Assembly (NCBI RefSeq): GCF_026625825.1
Contig: NZ_CP113065.1
Span: 2,480,001-2,544,000, forward strand
Direction of reading: 5' to 3'
Source: Pseudoxanthomonas sp. SL93
GTDB lineage: Bacteria; Pseudomonadota; Gammaproteobacteria; Xanthomonadales; Xanthomonadaceae
DNA length: 64,000 nucleotides
The notes under the pieces are model-generated. The model saw only the letters and a list, made by a program, of their open reading frames with translations, searched no databases and had not been told where the DNA came from. The position numbers were made by a program, and so were the translations under genes. Of the stretch, positions 8,072 through 18,728 are shown one piece after another (positions within the stretch are counted from its first letter, which is position 1; the number at the start of each line of letters is the position of its first letter).

Positions 8072-8582
8072 CGCCATTCGTCAGAAGAGAGGTGTGTAAT
8101 TCGTATTCTAGTGGGCGGCTCAGTAACCTTTCGGAATAGTTGATTCGAAACCGGAATGATCGTGTTCATTCGTTACCAACGCTTAGCGGTAAGTAGGATT
8201 ACAAAGCCGCGACGTCCGAAGACTTAGTAAGGATTGGAAACTCTGCCGAAGTGGGCCTTCGGCTGGCGGCTTCTCGAGTTTGGATTTTTCCGATTATCCT
8301 GGGATCCAGCATCTACTACGCATGCTACGGACGCGAGCTCCAGAAGGCCAGCAAGCTTCGCACTGATGACGTACGCCCCTTCTCGTCCATGAGCCGGATT
8401 TCCATGACGCGGTGGCGGACCACTCCTGACGTGTACTCCCTTTGAAGGTTCAGCAGCTCGCCCTACTTGCCTTAGAAGGCCGCCGGCTTCAGGCCGGCTT
8501 ATCAGCCTGTAAGTCGGCAGTCCGACTTAGGAAAACACTGATCTTCCTCATTATTTTCAGGAACTTGGCCGCATCGAGTCTT
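8072..8582. other. Non-coding end of the island
   Basis: About 510 bases between the precursor promoter and the tRNA fragment, with no convincing gene. A 64-codon forward frame at 8251-8445 has no ribosome-binding site and no family resemblance. Two hairpins lie near 8482-8529. In integrated elements the stretch next to the attachment site often holds recombination sites, but I see no identifiable integrase or excisionase gene here. Confidence 0.4.
8482..8529. repeat. Two adjacent hairpins beside the attachment site
   Basis: GCCGGC (8482-8487) and GCCGGC (8493-8498) enclose the loop TTCAG. TAAGTCGG (8510-8517) and CCGACTTA (8522-8529) form a perfect 8-bp stem around CAGT. Neither is followed by a T-run on either strand, so they are not typical terminators. 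Confidence 0.45.
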
Positions 8583-8629
8583 CACTCATAATGCTGGGGT
8601 CGGTGGTTCGAGTCCACCCATAGCCACCA
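8583..8629 (+). repeat. 3' half of tRNA-Met (CAT): island attachment site
   Basis: From CACTCATAATG (anticodon loop CTCATAA) through GGTGG-TTCGAGT-CCACC (T arm) to CATAGCC-A-CCA this is the 3' half of an elongator tRNA-Met. The left side of the anticodon stem (CTTCA) cannot pair properly with TGCTG, and there is no D arm or 5' acceptor strand upstream, so the tRNA is not complete. Such a 3'-half copy is left when a tyrosine-recombinase element integrates into a tRNA gene. Because this copy reads on the plus strand, the intact tRNA should be at the left end of the element, outside the window. Confidence 0.8.
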
Positions 8630-8643
8630 CACCGCGTGACCTG

Positions 8644-8671
8644 AAGCCTTGCAGCGAGGCGGGGCTTTTTC
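8644..8671 (+). terminator. Probable tRNA terminator
   Basis: AAGCC (8644-8648) pairs with GGCTT (8663-8667), with an inner GCCT/AGGC pairing, and a T-run follows (8666-8670). It lies 15 nt after the tRNA CCA end, so it is probably the native terminator of the tRNA-Met gene, displaced with the fragment to the right end of the island. Confidence 0.5.
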
Positions 8672-8916
8672 ATTCCCAAGGGCAGCCATTGGGCTCCGCG
8701 GATCGCGGAAAACCTCCGGATCCCGCTGAGGTCTTCGGTGACCTCTGGCCATGCCAGGCGCTTGCGGGTCAAGCCCCAATGCGATCCCCCTCGTGGCATA
8801 GACCCATCCGGCCACCGCGTGCACGAGTTGGGGCAAACGCAAATCCGCTGACCCCCGCGACCCAAGACAGCAGAGACATTGGCCGTCACTTGGAGCACAG
8901 GACGCGCTGTACGTCG

Positions 8917-9465
8917 TCAGCGCGCCACGCCCTGCAACGCCATCCATTCCTCGGGCGTATTGCAGTTGCGCAGCGTCTGTTGCCAGGGCGAAGCCGGTAC
9001 ATGCACCGCGTGCAGGTGTTGCTGCAGCGCGCGCAGCGAGCGTTCGCGGCCGGTACGGTTGCCCATGCCTTCAATCACGGCGCGCATGTCGGCGTCGAGG
9101 CGCAGCGCCATCGGCAGGGGATGGTCTTCGACACAGACGCAGGCGGCGTCCGTGGCCAGCAATGCCTGCAACAGGTCTGACGACAACAGCGGCATGTCCA
9201 CCGGCACCACGATCCATGCGCCATCCTGAAGTCGCGGGGCGAGCTGCGCCAGCGCGCCCATCGGTCCGGTATCTGGCCGCGTGTCGGGGATGCCCTGCAG
9301 GCCCGGCCGGTCACCACTGACGATGACCTCCTGCGCACCCGCCGCCTGCAGCAACGCGTGCATGTGCGAGAGCAACGTACCGCCACCCCACGGCAGGAGG
9401 GCTTTGTCCGCGCCCATGCGCGAGGATCGTCCGCCCGCCAGCAGCACCGCACGCCATGGCTTCAT
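8917..9465 (-). CDS. mobA: Molybdenum cofactor guanylyltransferase
   Basis: A 182-aa nucleotidyltransferase that adds GMP to molybdopterin to make the bis-MGD cofactor in the cytoplasm. The N-terminal nucleotide-binding motif 'LAGGRSSRMGADKALL' and 'PDTRPDTGPMGAL' are diagnostic. The ATG at 9465 overlaps the moeA stop as ATGA; an in-frame GTG 15 nt upstream is less likely. It is the first intact chromosomal gene beyond the island boundary. Confidence 0.92.
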   Translation of the reverse strand: MKPWRAVLLAGGRSSRMGADKALLPWGGGTLLSHMHALLQAAGAQEVIVSGDRPGLQGIPDTRPDTGPMGALAQLAPRLQDGAWIVVPVDMPLLSSDLLQALLATDAACVCVEDHPLPMALRLDADMRAVIEGMGNRTGRERSLRALQQHLHAVHVPASPWQQTLRNCNTPEEWMALQGVAR

Positions 9466-10742
9466 CAGAAGAGGGTCCACGACGGCGGATGCAGGTGGCC
9501 GTGCCCGTGAACCAGCACGCGTGTGCCAGCAGGTGCATGCGCTTCTTCAGCCGGCAACGTGATCCAGGCGGAGGAGCGCGAGAACGGCAGCAGCCGGAAC
9601 GACGCCTGCGCCTCGGCGACATGCGCGCTCAGCCGTCCGTCGGCATCGCATCGCAGCGTGGCATGGTAGGCGGCGTGCAGGCCGGCACGCTTGCCGCACG
9701 AAGTGGCCAGCGGCAAGCGGAACTCCGCTTCCTCCGGCATGCCCAGCCACGCACGCAGCACAGGTTCCACCAGGAAACGGAACCCGACCGCCGTCGACAA
9801 GGGATTTCCCGGCAGGCCGACAAACAATGGACCCTCAGGCAAGCGCGCGCCCAGGACCGGCTTCCCGGGCCGCAAGGCCACGCCGTGGAAAAGCCGCTGT
9901 GCACCGCGCGCGTCCAATGCGTGCGGAACGAAGTCGTAATACCCCTTCGACACCGCACCCGTGCTGAGCACCAGGTCGACACCCTCCGCCAGTGCAGCAT
10001 CCAGCGCCGCCTGGAAAGCCTCCACGTCGTCACCGACGCGCACGCGGCGTACCGGCTCCGCACCCGCGGCGATCAGCGCGGCAGCGAGGTACGGCGAGGT
10101 CGCATCGTGGATGCCGCCCGGTGGAAGCGGTTCACCGGGTGCCACGATCTCCCGCCCGGTCACCAGCAGGGCGACGCGCGGGCGTCGCGCCACCGCGACG
10201 TCATCGATGCCGAGGCCTGCCAGCAGCATCAGTTGTGCGGCTTCGATCAGGCGACCGCTCTCCAGCACCGTTTGCCCAGCTCGCACATCCTCGCCAAGCC
10301 GACGGATGTTCGCGCCCGGTCGCGCATCGGCCAGCAGCCGCACGCGGGCAGCGACTTCCAAAGTGGGTGCGATGTGCTCGATGTGCTCGACGGGCATGAC
10401 GGTATCCGCACGCGATGGCAGCGGTGCACCGGTCATGATTTCCCAGGCACGGGCGGCGTCATGCGATGGCGACACGTCACCGGCACCGATGCGGGCCGCG
10501 GTCTCCCACTCGCTGCCCGCGGGCTGTACCTGTCCGCCAGACGCCAGCGCGATGCCATCCATGGCGGCATTGTCGAACGGCGGCAACGCGCTGCCGCTGA
10601 CCACATCGGCGGCCAGCACGCGGCCGACGGCGGCACGCAGTGACACGCGCTGCACGGCGAGCAGGCTTGCGCCCTCCCGCAATCGTGCCACCGCCTCGTG
10701 ATAACCGATCACCCTGCCTCCCTGTGCATGCCGCACCATCAC
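9465..10742 (-). CDS. moeA: Molybdopterin molybdenumtransferase
   Basis: A 425-aa MoeA that inserts molybdate into adenylylated molybdopterin. It has an N-terminal 'PPFDNAAMDGIAL' motif, the MPT-binding central domain with 'VLSTGAVSKGYYDFV', 'GLPGNPLSTAVGF', and a C-terminal beta domain. It is coupled to mobA by a 4-bp overlap, so the two form a cofactor operon. The start codon is one of two adjacent ATGs. Confidence 0.93.
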   Translation of the reverse strand: MMVRHAQGGRVIGYHEAVARLREGASLLAVQRVSLRAAVGRVLAADVVSGSALPPFDNAAMDGIALASGGQVQPAGSEWETAARIGAGDVSPSHDAARAWEIMTGAPLPSRADTVMPVEHIEHIAPTLEVAARVRLLADARPGANIRRLGEDVRAGQTVLESGRLIEAAQLMLLAGLGIDDVAVARRPRVALLVTGREIVAPGEPLPPGGIHDATSPYLAAALIAAGAEPVRRVRVGDDVEAFQAALDAALAEGVDLVLSTGAVSKGYYDFVPHALDARGAQRLFHGVALRPGKPVLGARLPEGPLFVGLPGNPLSTAVGFRFLVEPVLRAWLGMPEEAEFRLPLATSCGKRAGLHAAYHATLRCDADGRLSAHVAEAQASFRLLPFSRSSAWITLPAEEAHAPAGTRVLVHGHGHLHPPSWTLF

Positions 10743-11129
10743 CGACCATCGCCCGGTCGCGCATGGCGGGTCGCCGACAGCCTAGTGCGCGGTCGCTGCG
10801 AACGCCAATTGTCGCGTTGCGTGCTGCCACGCTCAGGCGTGCACGTAACCCAGCAAGGTTAACCTCACGCTGCGGCGAAAACCTTCTCCAGGACACCGCA
10901 CAACGCAATACGCGTCCGGATGACCTCGACGGCTCCCGATATGGAATCCCCCAGTCGTGAAGTCGTCGACATCGCGGATCCGGAAACGCCCTTGTCCAGT
11001 ACGTGCGGCGCCAACAGCGGGATGTCGGGAGCCCACGCGGATGGGAACCCCGGGCCGATGATCAGCCGTGTGGACTCCGCGATACTTTCATGTCTCCCGG
11101 GCGCGGGTGCGCCCGGGATTCGTGTTGTG
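10743..11129. other. Intergenic region between moeA and the glycosidase
   Basis: The 387 bases have no supported gene. The moeA promoter should lie at the left end. A strong hairpin that can end glycosidase transcription lies at 11095-11118. Nothing else was recognised. Confidence 0.4.
11095..11118 (-). terminator. Hairpin after the glycosidase gene
   Basis: TCCCGGGCGC and GCGCCCGGGA form a perfect 10-bp GC-rich stem with a GGGT loop, just past the glycosidase stop. The T-run is poor on both strands, so it may be a weak or Rho-assisted terminator or an mRNA-stabilising hairpin. Confidence 0.5.
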
Positions 11130-13691
<2,562 letters not shown>

Positions 13692-13696
13692 CGTAT

Positions 13697-13774
13697 TCAT
13701 CCTTCCATCTGCTCCAGTTCCTTGCCCTTGGTCTCGTGAACATGCTCAAGCACGAAGAATACCGAGATGATCGC
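13697..13774 (-). pseudogene. 3' stump of an MFS sugar transporter
   Basis: Reading toward the glycosidase gene, 26 codons encode the typical C-terminal end of a major-facilitator sugar porter: 'AIISVFFVLEHV' (last membrane helix) then 'HETKGKELEQMEG' and a TGA. An in-frame TGA (13775-13777) directly precedes it and no transporter sequence is found upstream, so the first ~95% of the gene is gone. The stump's stop overlaps the upstream candidate ATG of the glycosidase, showing that transporter and enzyme once formed an operon. Confidence 0.75.
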
Positions 13775-14009
13775 TCAGATCCGCTCGACGCTGTAGCCCT
13801 CGGCCAGCATACCCATTCCCTGGCGCCACGACCGTCGCCCCTCCCTCCGCGAGCCGTTTTGGAACGCCAGGACTACCCGTCTGCGATGTCGAAGACGGCC
13901 CGAGGTTGGCCCCCATTCCGGCTTCTTCAGCCTGCGGCTGGCGCTGTACAGCGCCGGGGCGGGTGCGGTCGAGCCCAGGCGACTTCCGCTATCGCCCTCG
14001 CCTGAGGCC
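13775..14009. other. Intergenic region with no gene seen
   Basis: About 235 bases between the transporter stump and the next gene. This is where the deleted transporter should have been. No coding sequence, insertion sequence or clear repeat was recognised. The glycosidase promoter must now lie here. Confidence 0.4.
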
Positions 14010-16076
14010 TCACGCGATCGGCGTATCGTGGTGGAAGTGCCGCTTGAACGGCACCCCGTCGTGCTTCGGGGCATCCAGTTCCTGCGCATAGCGATGGCCG
14101 GCGTACACCGCGTGCGCGATCAGGCCAGGCGCCAGCGCATCGCCGATGCAGGCCACGCTGCGCATGCCCGCGTCGGCCCATTCCGGCTCCCGTGCCTTCA
14201 ACGCGTGGTAGAGCGCATCGTCAGGCAGGCGCGCAGTGACCACCACGACGGCATTGCACTCAAGCGACGCGACGGCACCGCTCCATACCTGCTCCAACGC
14301 CAGCGTGGTACCGGCATAGCCGGTCACCATGTGCGAGACGCGCTGGGCGACGCCGAGCCCGGCCATCCGCCACTGGATGTGGCGGTAGTCCAGCGTATTC
14401 GCGCTCCACGAAGCGACGGTGTCGTCCGGCGTGAGCCAGGTGACCTCGCATCCGCGCAGGCGCAGGGCTTCGGCGACGACGCTGGCGGTGTAGAAGTAGT
14501 CGTCGTCGTAGACCGCGACGCGGCCTTCCGGCCAGCGCCCGTCCATCAGGTCGTCCGGGGTGAACACGCGCGGATTGCCGGCGAAATCCGCGACGCCCAG
14601 ACCGTGCGTGCGGCCGAACCCGTCCCTCCGCCAATGGCAACCGGTGGCGATGACGACGTGGTCGGCGCCGAAATCGAGCACGTCCTGCGCGGTGAGCGCG
14701 GAGTCGAGGTAGGTGCTGACGTTCGCCAGCTTGCTAATCTGCCCCAGCCGCCAGTCGCGCACGCGCGCCCATTCGGCCAGGCCCGGCAGGCGGGCCTCGC
14801 GGGTGACGCGACCGCCGAGTTCTCGCCGTGCTTCGGCGAGATGCACTTCGTACCCGCGCTGGCCCAGCGCGCGCGCCGCTTCCAGGCCGGCCGGACCGCC
14901 GCCGACCACGAGCACGCGGGCCTCGCTCGCCTTCGCCGCGATGCGCTCCGGATGCCAGCCCTTGCGCCATTCCTCGCCCATGCTGGGGTTCTGCGTGCAG
15001 CGGATCGGCGAGATCGTCATGTCGCCGGACACGCAGATGTTGCAGCCGATGCATTCGCGGATGTCGTCGACGCGGCCTTCCTCGATCTTGCGCGGCAGGT
15101 AGGGATCGGCGATGGACGGGCGCGCGGCGCCGATCAGGTCGATCACGCCGCGGCGGATCTGCGACACCATCGTGTCGGGGGAGGTGAAGCGGCCCACGCC
15201 GACCACGGGCTTGGTGGTGGCCTTGCGGACGAAATCGATGAAGGGTTCCTGCGCGCCTTCGCGGGCGAAGCGCGAGGGCACCGAATCGTTGTACCAGGCC
15301 GCGACATTGACGTCCCACAGGTCCGGCAACTCCGCGAGCATCCCGACGATGTCCTGCGCCTCGGCCAGTTCCACCCCGCCCGGCCCCAGCAGTTCCTCGG
15401 TGGCAAAGCGCAGCGCCACGGCGCAGCGGTGGCCGACCGCCTCGCGCGTGTCCTGCAGCACCTCGCGCAGCAGGCGCACACGGTTCTCCAAGCTGCCGCC
15501 ATAGGCATCGCTGCGCTGGTTGCGGCGTCGCTGCAGGAAGTGCATCGGCAGCGACAGGTCGTGTGCGGCGTAGACATAGATGATGTCCATGCCCGCCTTC
15601 ATGCCACGCACCGCCGCTTCACGATGCCAGCGGCGGTACTCGGCGATGTCGTGCAGGTCCATCGCCCGCGCCTGCGAGGGATAGCCATACTTGGAAGGCT
15701 GGTGCGACGGCGCCAGCAGTACTTCCCGCGAGTAAAGGTTCGAGGCAGTCGGTCCGTTGTGCGACAACTCGAGCGCCGCCAGCGCGCCATGCGCGTGCAC
15801 CTTGTCGCACATCAAGGCGAGCGCCGGGATGTCGCGGTCATCCCACAGCCGCGCCTCGACGTAGGGCGTCAGGTCGCTGCTCGGGTGGATCTCGCACTCC
15901 TCCGTCGACACCACGCCCCAGCCACCCTCGGCCTTCACCTCGCGCATGGCCGCGTGCGCCAGCGGCATCGCATGGCCCATGCCGTTGCAGTGCGGCACCT
16001 GGAAGAACCGGTTCTTCGTCGTCACCGGACCGATGCGTACCGGCTCGAAGAGGATGTCATAGCGCGGATCACGCAT
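14010..16076 (-). CDS. Old-yellow-enzyme type flavin/FeS oxidoreductase
   Basis: A 688-aa enzyme of the trimethylamine dehydrogenase/2,4-dienoyl-CoA reductase group. The N-terminal FMN barrel (~1-340) begins 'YDILFEPVRIG'. A [4Fe-4S] motif 'CIGCNICVSGD' with a fourth Cys in 'IRCTQNPS' follows. The C-terminal half binds FAD/NAD ('VLVVGGGPAGLEAARALG'). Relatives include N-demethylases of dimethylglycine and N-methylproline. It overlaps the permease stop by 8 bp when read from ATG 16076; another in-frame ATG lies at 16094. With the permease and Rieske oxygenase it likely removes methyl groups from an amine; the substrate is unknown. Confidence 0.8.
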   Translation of the reverse strand: MRDPRYDILFEPVRIGPVTTKNRFFQVPHCNGMGHAMPLAHAAMREVKAEGGWGVVSTEECEIHPSSDLTPYVEARLWDDRDIPALALMCDKVHAHGALAALELSHNGPTASNLYSREVLLAPSHQPSKYGYPSQARAMDLHDIAEYRRWHREAAVRGMKAGMDIIYVYAAHDLSLPMHFLQRRRNQRSDAYGGSLENRVRLLREVLQDTREAVGHRCAVALRFATEELLGPGGVELAEAQDIVGMLAELPDLWDVNVAAWYNDSVPSRFAREGAQEPFIDFVRKATTKPVVGVGRFTSPDTMVSQIRRGVIDLIGAARPSIADPYLPRKIEEGRVDDIRECIGCNICVSGDMTISPIRCTQNPSMGEEWRKGWHPERIAAKASEARVLVVGGGPAGLEAARALGQRGYEVHLAEARRELGGRVTREARLPGLAEWARVRDWRLGQISKLANVSTYLDSALTAQDVLDFGADHVVIATGCHWRRDGFGRTHGLGVADFAGNPRVFTPDDLMDGRWPEGRVAVYDDDYFYTASVVAEALRLRGCEVTWLTPDDTVASWSANTLDYRHIQWRMAGLGVAQRVSHMVTGYAGTTLALEQVWSGAVASLECNAVVVVTARLPDDALYHALKAREPEWADAGMRSVACIGDALAPGLIAHAVYAGHRYAQELDAPKHDGVPFKRHFHHDTPIA

Positions 16077-17394
16077 TACCCACCGCCCGGCCATGACGAC
16101 GGCGCAGCAGGAAGTACAGCGGAAGACCCACCACCATCAGCGCCATCGCCAGCAAGAACGGCTGCGCGCCCATGCCGATGAAGGCGAACACCGCATAGGC
16201 CGTGCCGAGCACTGCCGCGACCAGCAGGTCGCGTCCTGCGTCGCGATGCCCGCGCCACCAGAGCACGCCAAGGGCGAGCGAAGCACACAGGTACAACGGC
16301 AGGTTGGCCGCCGTCACCACCGTGCTGAGGAAGGTGAAGCCGGACACCAGCGAGCGGCTGTAGCTCATCATTACCATGCCGCTGGCCAGCAGGCCGGTCA
16401 GGACCAGCGCGGCAACCGGCGCGCCGAAGCGGTTGTTGCGCCCGAATGCACGGGGCAGCACGCCGTTGTCGGCCATGGTGCGGGTCAGCTCGCCGGCCAG
16501 CAACGTCCATCCATTCAACGCGCCCAGCCCGCTGATCACCACGAACAGCGCGAGCCAGCGACCGTAGCCTTCGCCACCGAAGCGCTCCATCACCAGGGCG
16601 AACGGCGCGCTGGCTTCGGCAAGTTCTGCATGCGGGACCAGCAGCAGCGGCACCGCCGACACCACCAGGTAGATCGAAGCGGTGATCCAGGTGCCGGCCA
16701 TGGTCGCGCGCGGAATGGTGCGTCCGGGGTCCTCCACCTTGGCCGCGGGGATGGTGGCCGATTCCAGGCCCAGCATCGCGAACAGCGCCAGCGTCGAAGC
16801 CGCCATCGCATCGCCCAGGCTGATCGGCCGCGCCGGCGGGTGGGCCGCGAAGGAGCCGGGCGACTGCACGAGCATCCACGCGCCAAGCAGTGCGACCGCC
16901 AGCATCGGCAGCAGCTTCATCACCGTGGTGGCCACCTGCACGCGCCCGCCCATGCGCACGCCCAGCAGGTTGATGCCGACGAAGAGCCACAGCAGCGTGA
17001 TCGCCAGCAACGAAGGCTGCACGCGCGACAACGACGGGAAGATCGCCATCGCATACCCCACCACGCCCGTCACCAGGGCGGCATGGGTGATCCAGATGGA
17101 CACCCAGTACGACCACAGCACCATGTACGCCGGCAATTCGCCCAGCGTGCCGCGCACGTAACCGTAGGGACCGTCCGCCCCCGGCAGCAGGCGCGCCAGC
17201 CGTGCGAAGACGCGGGCCAGTGCAAGGCAGCCCAGTACCGTGATGCCCCAGCCCAGCAGTGCGTTGTAGCCGAACGGCGCCAGCGAGGCGGGCAGCACGA
17301 AGATACCCATGCCGATCGTGTTGCCCACCACCAGCGCGGTGCACGTCCAGAACCCGATCTTCCTGCCATCGCCTGCGCGCATGTGATCGCTCAC
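16069..17394 (-). CDS. APC-family amino acid/amine permease
   Basis: A 441-aa membrane protein with about 12 hydrophobic helices. The first helix motif 'VVGNTIGMGIFVLPASLAPFG' and 'GPYGYVRGTLGELPAYM' are typical of AdiC-like amino-acid/amine transporters in the cytoplasmic membrane. It lies between the Rieske oxygenase (42-nt gap) and the flavoprotein (8-bp overlap), so it probably imports their substrate or its demethylated product. Confidence 0.85.
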   Translation of the reverse strand: MSDHMRAGDGRKIGFWTCTALVVGNTIGMGIFVLPASLAPFGYNALLGWGITVLGCLALARVFARLARLLPGADGPYGYVRGTLGELPAYMVLWSYWVSIWITHAALVTGVVGYAMAIFPSLSRVQPSLLAITLLWLFVGINLLGVRMGGRVQVATTVMKLLPMLAVALLGAWMLVQSPGSFAAHPPARPISLGDAMAASTLALFAMLGLESATIPAAKVEDPGRTIPRATMAGTWITASIYLVVSAVPLLLVPHAELAEASAPFALVMERFGGEGYGRWLALFVVISGLGALNGWTLLAGELTRTMADNGVLPRAFGRNNRFGAPVAALVLTGLLASGMVMMSYSRSLVSGFTFLSTVVTAANLPLYLCASLALGVLWWRGHRDAGRDLLVAAVLGTAYAVFAFIGMGAQPFLLAMALMVVGLPLYFLLRRRHGRAVGNA

Positions 17395-17436
17395 GAGCCG
17401 AAGCCGGTCGGCGTAGCGCTGTGCATGGCGCGGGTA

Positions 17437-18492
17437 TCACGCATCGCCGTACGCGGCACGCAGCAGGTTGTGGAAATGCCACACGCCGCTTTCCCGCTTC
17501 GGGCACAACCGGCCCGCTTCGTAGAAGCCGGAGGCCAGGCCTTTCTGCACCGCCTCGCAGATGGCGATGTCCTCCGCCTGCACTTCATCGCTGAACGCCT
17601 GGTCGTTGGCGGTGCGCGCCAGCGCCGCATCGTCCTGGGCGTAGTAGTAGTCGAACTCCACCCGGCAGCGTCCCGGCCCCAGCGGCAGGATGCGGTTCGT
17701 CTGCAGGCGTCCCGGCATGATGTTGAGCATGATGTTGGGGTAGACGAAGTAGTAGAACGCGTCCCCCTCCCCGTAGAGGTCGCCGCTGTCGCGCAGCGGG
17801 GAATGCTGCAACGAATGCCACGGGAACAGCACGGTGTCGTAGGCACGGTAGTCCAGCACCTTGGACAGCCCCGGGTGCACATGCGGCAGGTGGTAGCCCT
17901 CCAGGAAATTGTCCACGTACACCTTCCAGTTGCACGCGATGTCGTAGCGGTCGCGGCGGTGGAAGCGCATGGCGGCCAGGTCGATCGGCGCGATGCGCTC
18001 GGCGATGCCGGCGTATACCTCGTCGAACGGTGGCACGTCGTCGTGCAGCGCCACGAACACCAGCCCCTGCCACGCATGCACCCGCAGCGGCGGCAGCCGG
18101 ATGTCGCCGACGTCGAAATCGGCGGCGCCCTGCATTTCAGGCGCGCTGCGCAGCTGGCCTTCAAGCGTGTAGGTCCAGCCGTGGTACCTGCAGTGCAGCG
18201 CGCGGGCGCCCTTGCCGTTGCACAGCGCCAGCGGTCCGGCGCGGTGCCGGCAGACATTGGGGAAGGCACGCAGCACGCCGTCCTGCCCGCGCACCAGCAG
18301 CACCGGCACGCCGCCGACCTCTTCGACCACATGGTCGCCCGGTTCCGCCAGCTGTCCTTGGTGGGCGACCAGTTGCCAGCTGCGGTGGAACACTGACGCC
18401 TGTTCCATTGCCAGCATCGCGTCGCCGGCGTAGTAGCGCGCCGGCAAGGCGCGTGCGCGCTCCAGTGGAAGCGGGCTCTGTGGATCTGTCAT
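17437..18492 (-). CDS. Rieske oxygenase alpha subunit, amine-demethylase type
   Basis: A 351-aa ring-hydroxylating-type oxygenase. The Rieske [2Fe-2S] ligands are C81-R-H83 and C101-R-Y-H104. The mononuclear iron site is in 'DNFLEGYHLPHVHPGL' (Asp/His/His). The sequence resembles quaternary-amine oxygenases (glycine betaine, stachydrine, carnitine) more than aromatic ones. No reductase gene of the GbcB type lies beside it in the window, so the electron donor must be encoded elsewhere. It heads the three-gene catabolic unit. Confidence 0.82.
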   Translation of the reverse strand: MTDPQSPLPLERARALPARYYAGDAMLAMEQASVFHRSWQLVAHQGQLAEPGDHVVEEVGGVPVLLVRGQDGVLRAFPNVCRHRAGPLALCNGKGARALHCRYHGWTYTLEGQLRSAPEMQGAADFDVGDIRLPPLRVHAWQGLVFVALHDDVPPFDEVYAGIAERIAPIDLAAMRFHRRDRYDIACNWKVYVDNFLEGYHLPHVHPGLSKVLDYRAYDTVLFPWHSLQHSPLRDSGDLYGEGDAFYYFVYPNIMLNIMPGRLQTNRILPLGPGRCRVEFDYYYAQDDAALARTANDQAFSDEVQAEDIAICEAVQKGLASGFYEAGRLCPKRESGVWHFHNLLRAAYGDA

Positions 18493-18595
18493 GGCGTCGG
18501 CGCCCCGCCTGTCGGCATGGTGGATAGGCGCCCAAGGCTACCGCAGTCGACGCGTGTTGCGCGGCTCGCCGGCATGCGGGCCGGGTGGCGCAGGG

Positions 18596-18718
18596 TTACC
18601 CCTGTGACGCGCGCTCGGCGGCTTCGCGGTCGTTCTCGCGCATCTCGTACCACATGCCGTTGAGGATGGCGAAGCTGGCCGCGAGGCTGACGCCGAGTAT
18701 CCAGGAGAAGTACCACAT
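18596..18718 (-). CDS. cydX: Cytochrome bd small subunit CydX
   Basis: A 40-aa single-helix membrane protein that stabilises cytochrome bd. It begins 'MWYFSWILGV' and contains 'LNGMWYE', the CydX/YbgT signature, with an acidic tail. TGAGGA, 7 nt before the ATG, overlaps the cydB stop, so translation is coupled. Confidence 0.93.
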   Translation of the reverse strand: MWYFSWILGVSLAASFAILNGMWYEMRENDREAAERASQG

Positions 18719-18728
18719 GGTGCGTTCC

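Noticed and set aside
8251..8445. A 64-codon forward frame in the island end, considered as an excisionase
   Set aside because: No ribosome-binding site, no helix-turn-helix pattern, no resemblance to excisionases.
8583..8629. A complete tRNA-Met gene
   Set aside because: The D arm and 5' acceptor strand are missing and the left anticodon stem does not pair, so it is only the 3' half.
8557..8947. Two minus-strand frames across the tRNA fragment, with translated strings such as WTRTTDP and VDSNHRP
   Set aside because: These strings are well-known false proteins from antisense translation of tRNA 3' ends; there is no ribosome-binding site.
14028..16181. A 717-codon forward frame opposite the flavoprotein
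   Set aside because: Antisense shadow; the minus-strand gene has clear FMN, FeS and FAD motifs.
16093..18396. A 767-codon forward frame opposite the permease and Rieske genes
   Set aside because: Spans two well-supported minus-strand genes and has His/Gln/Arg-rich low-complexity composition.
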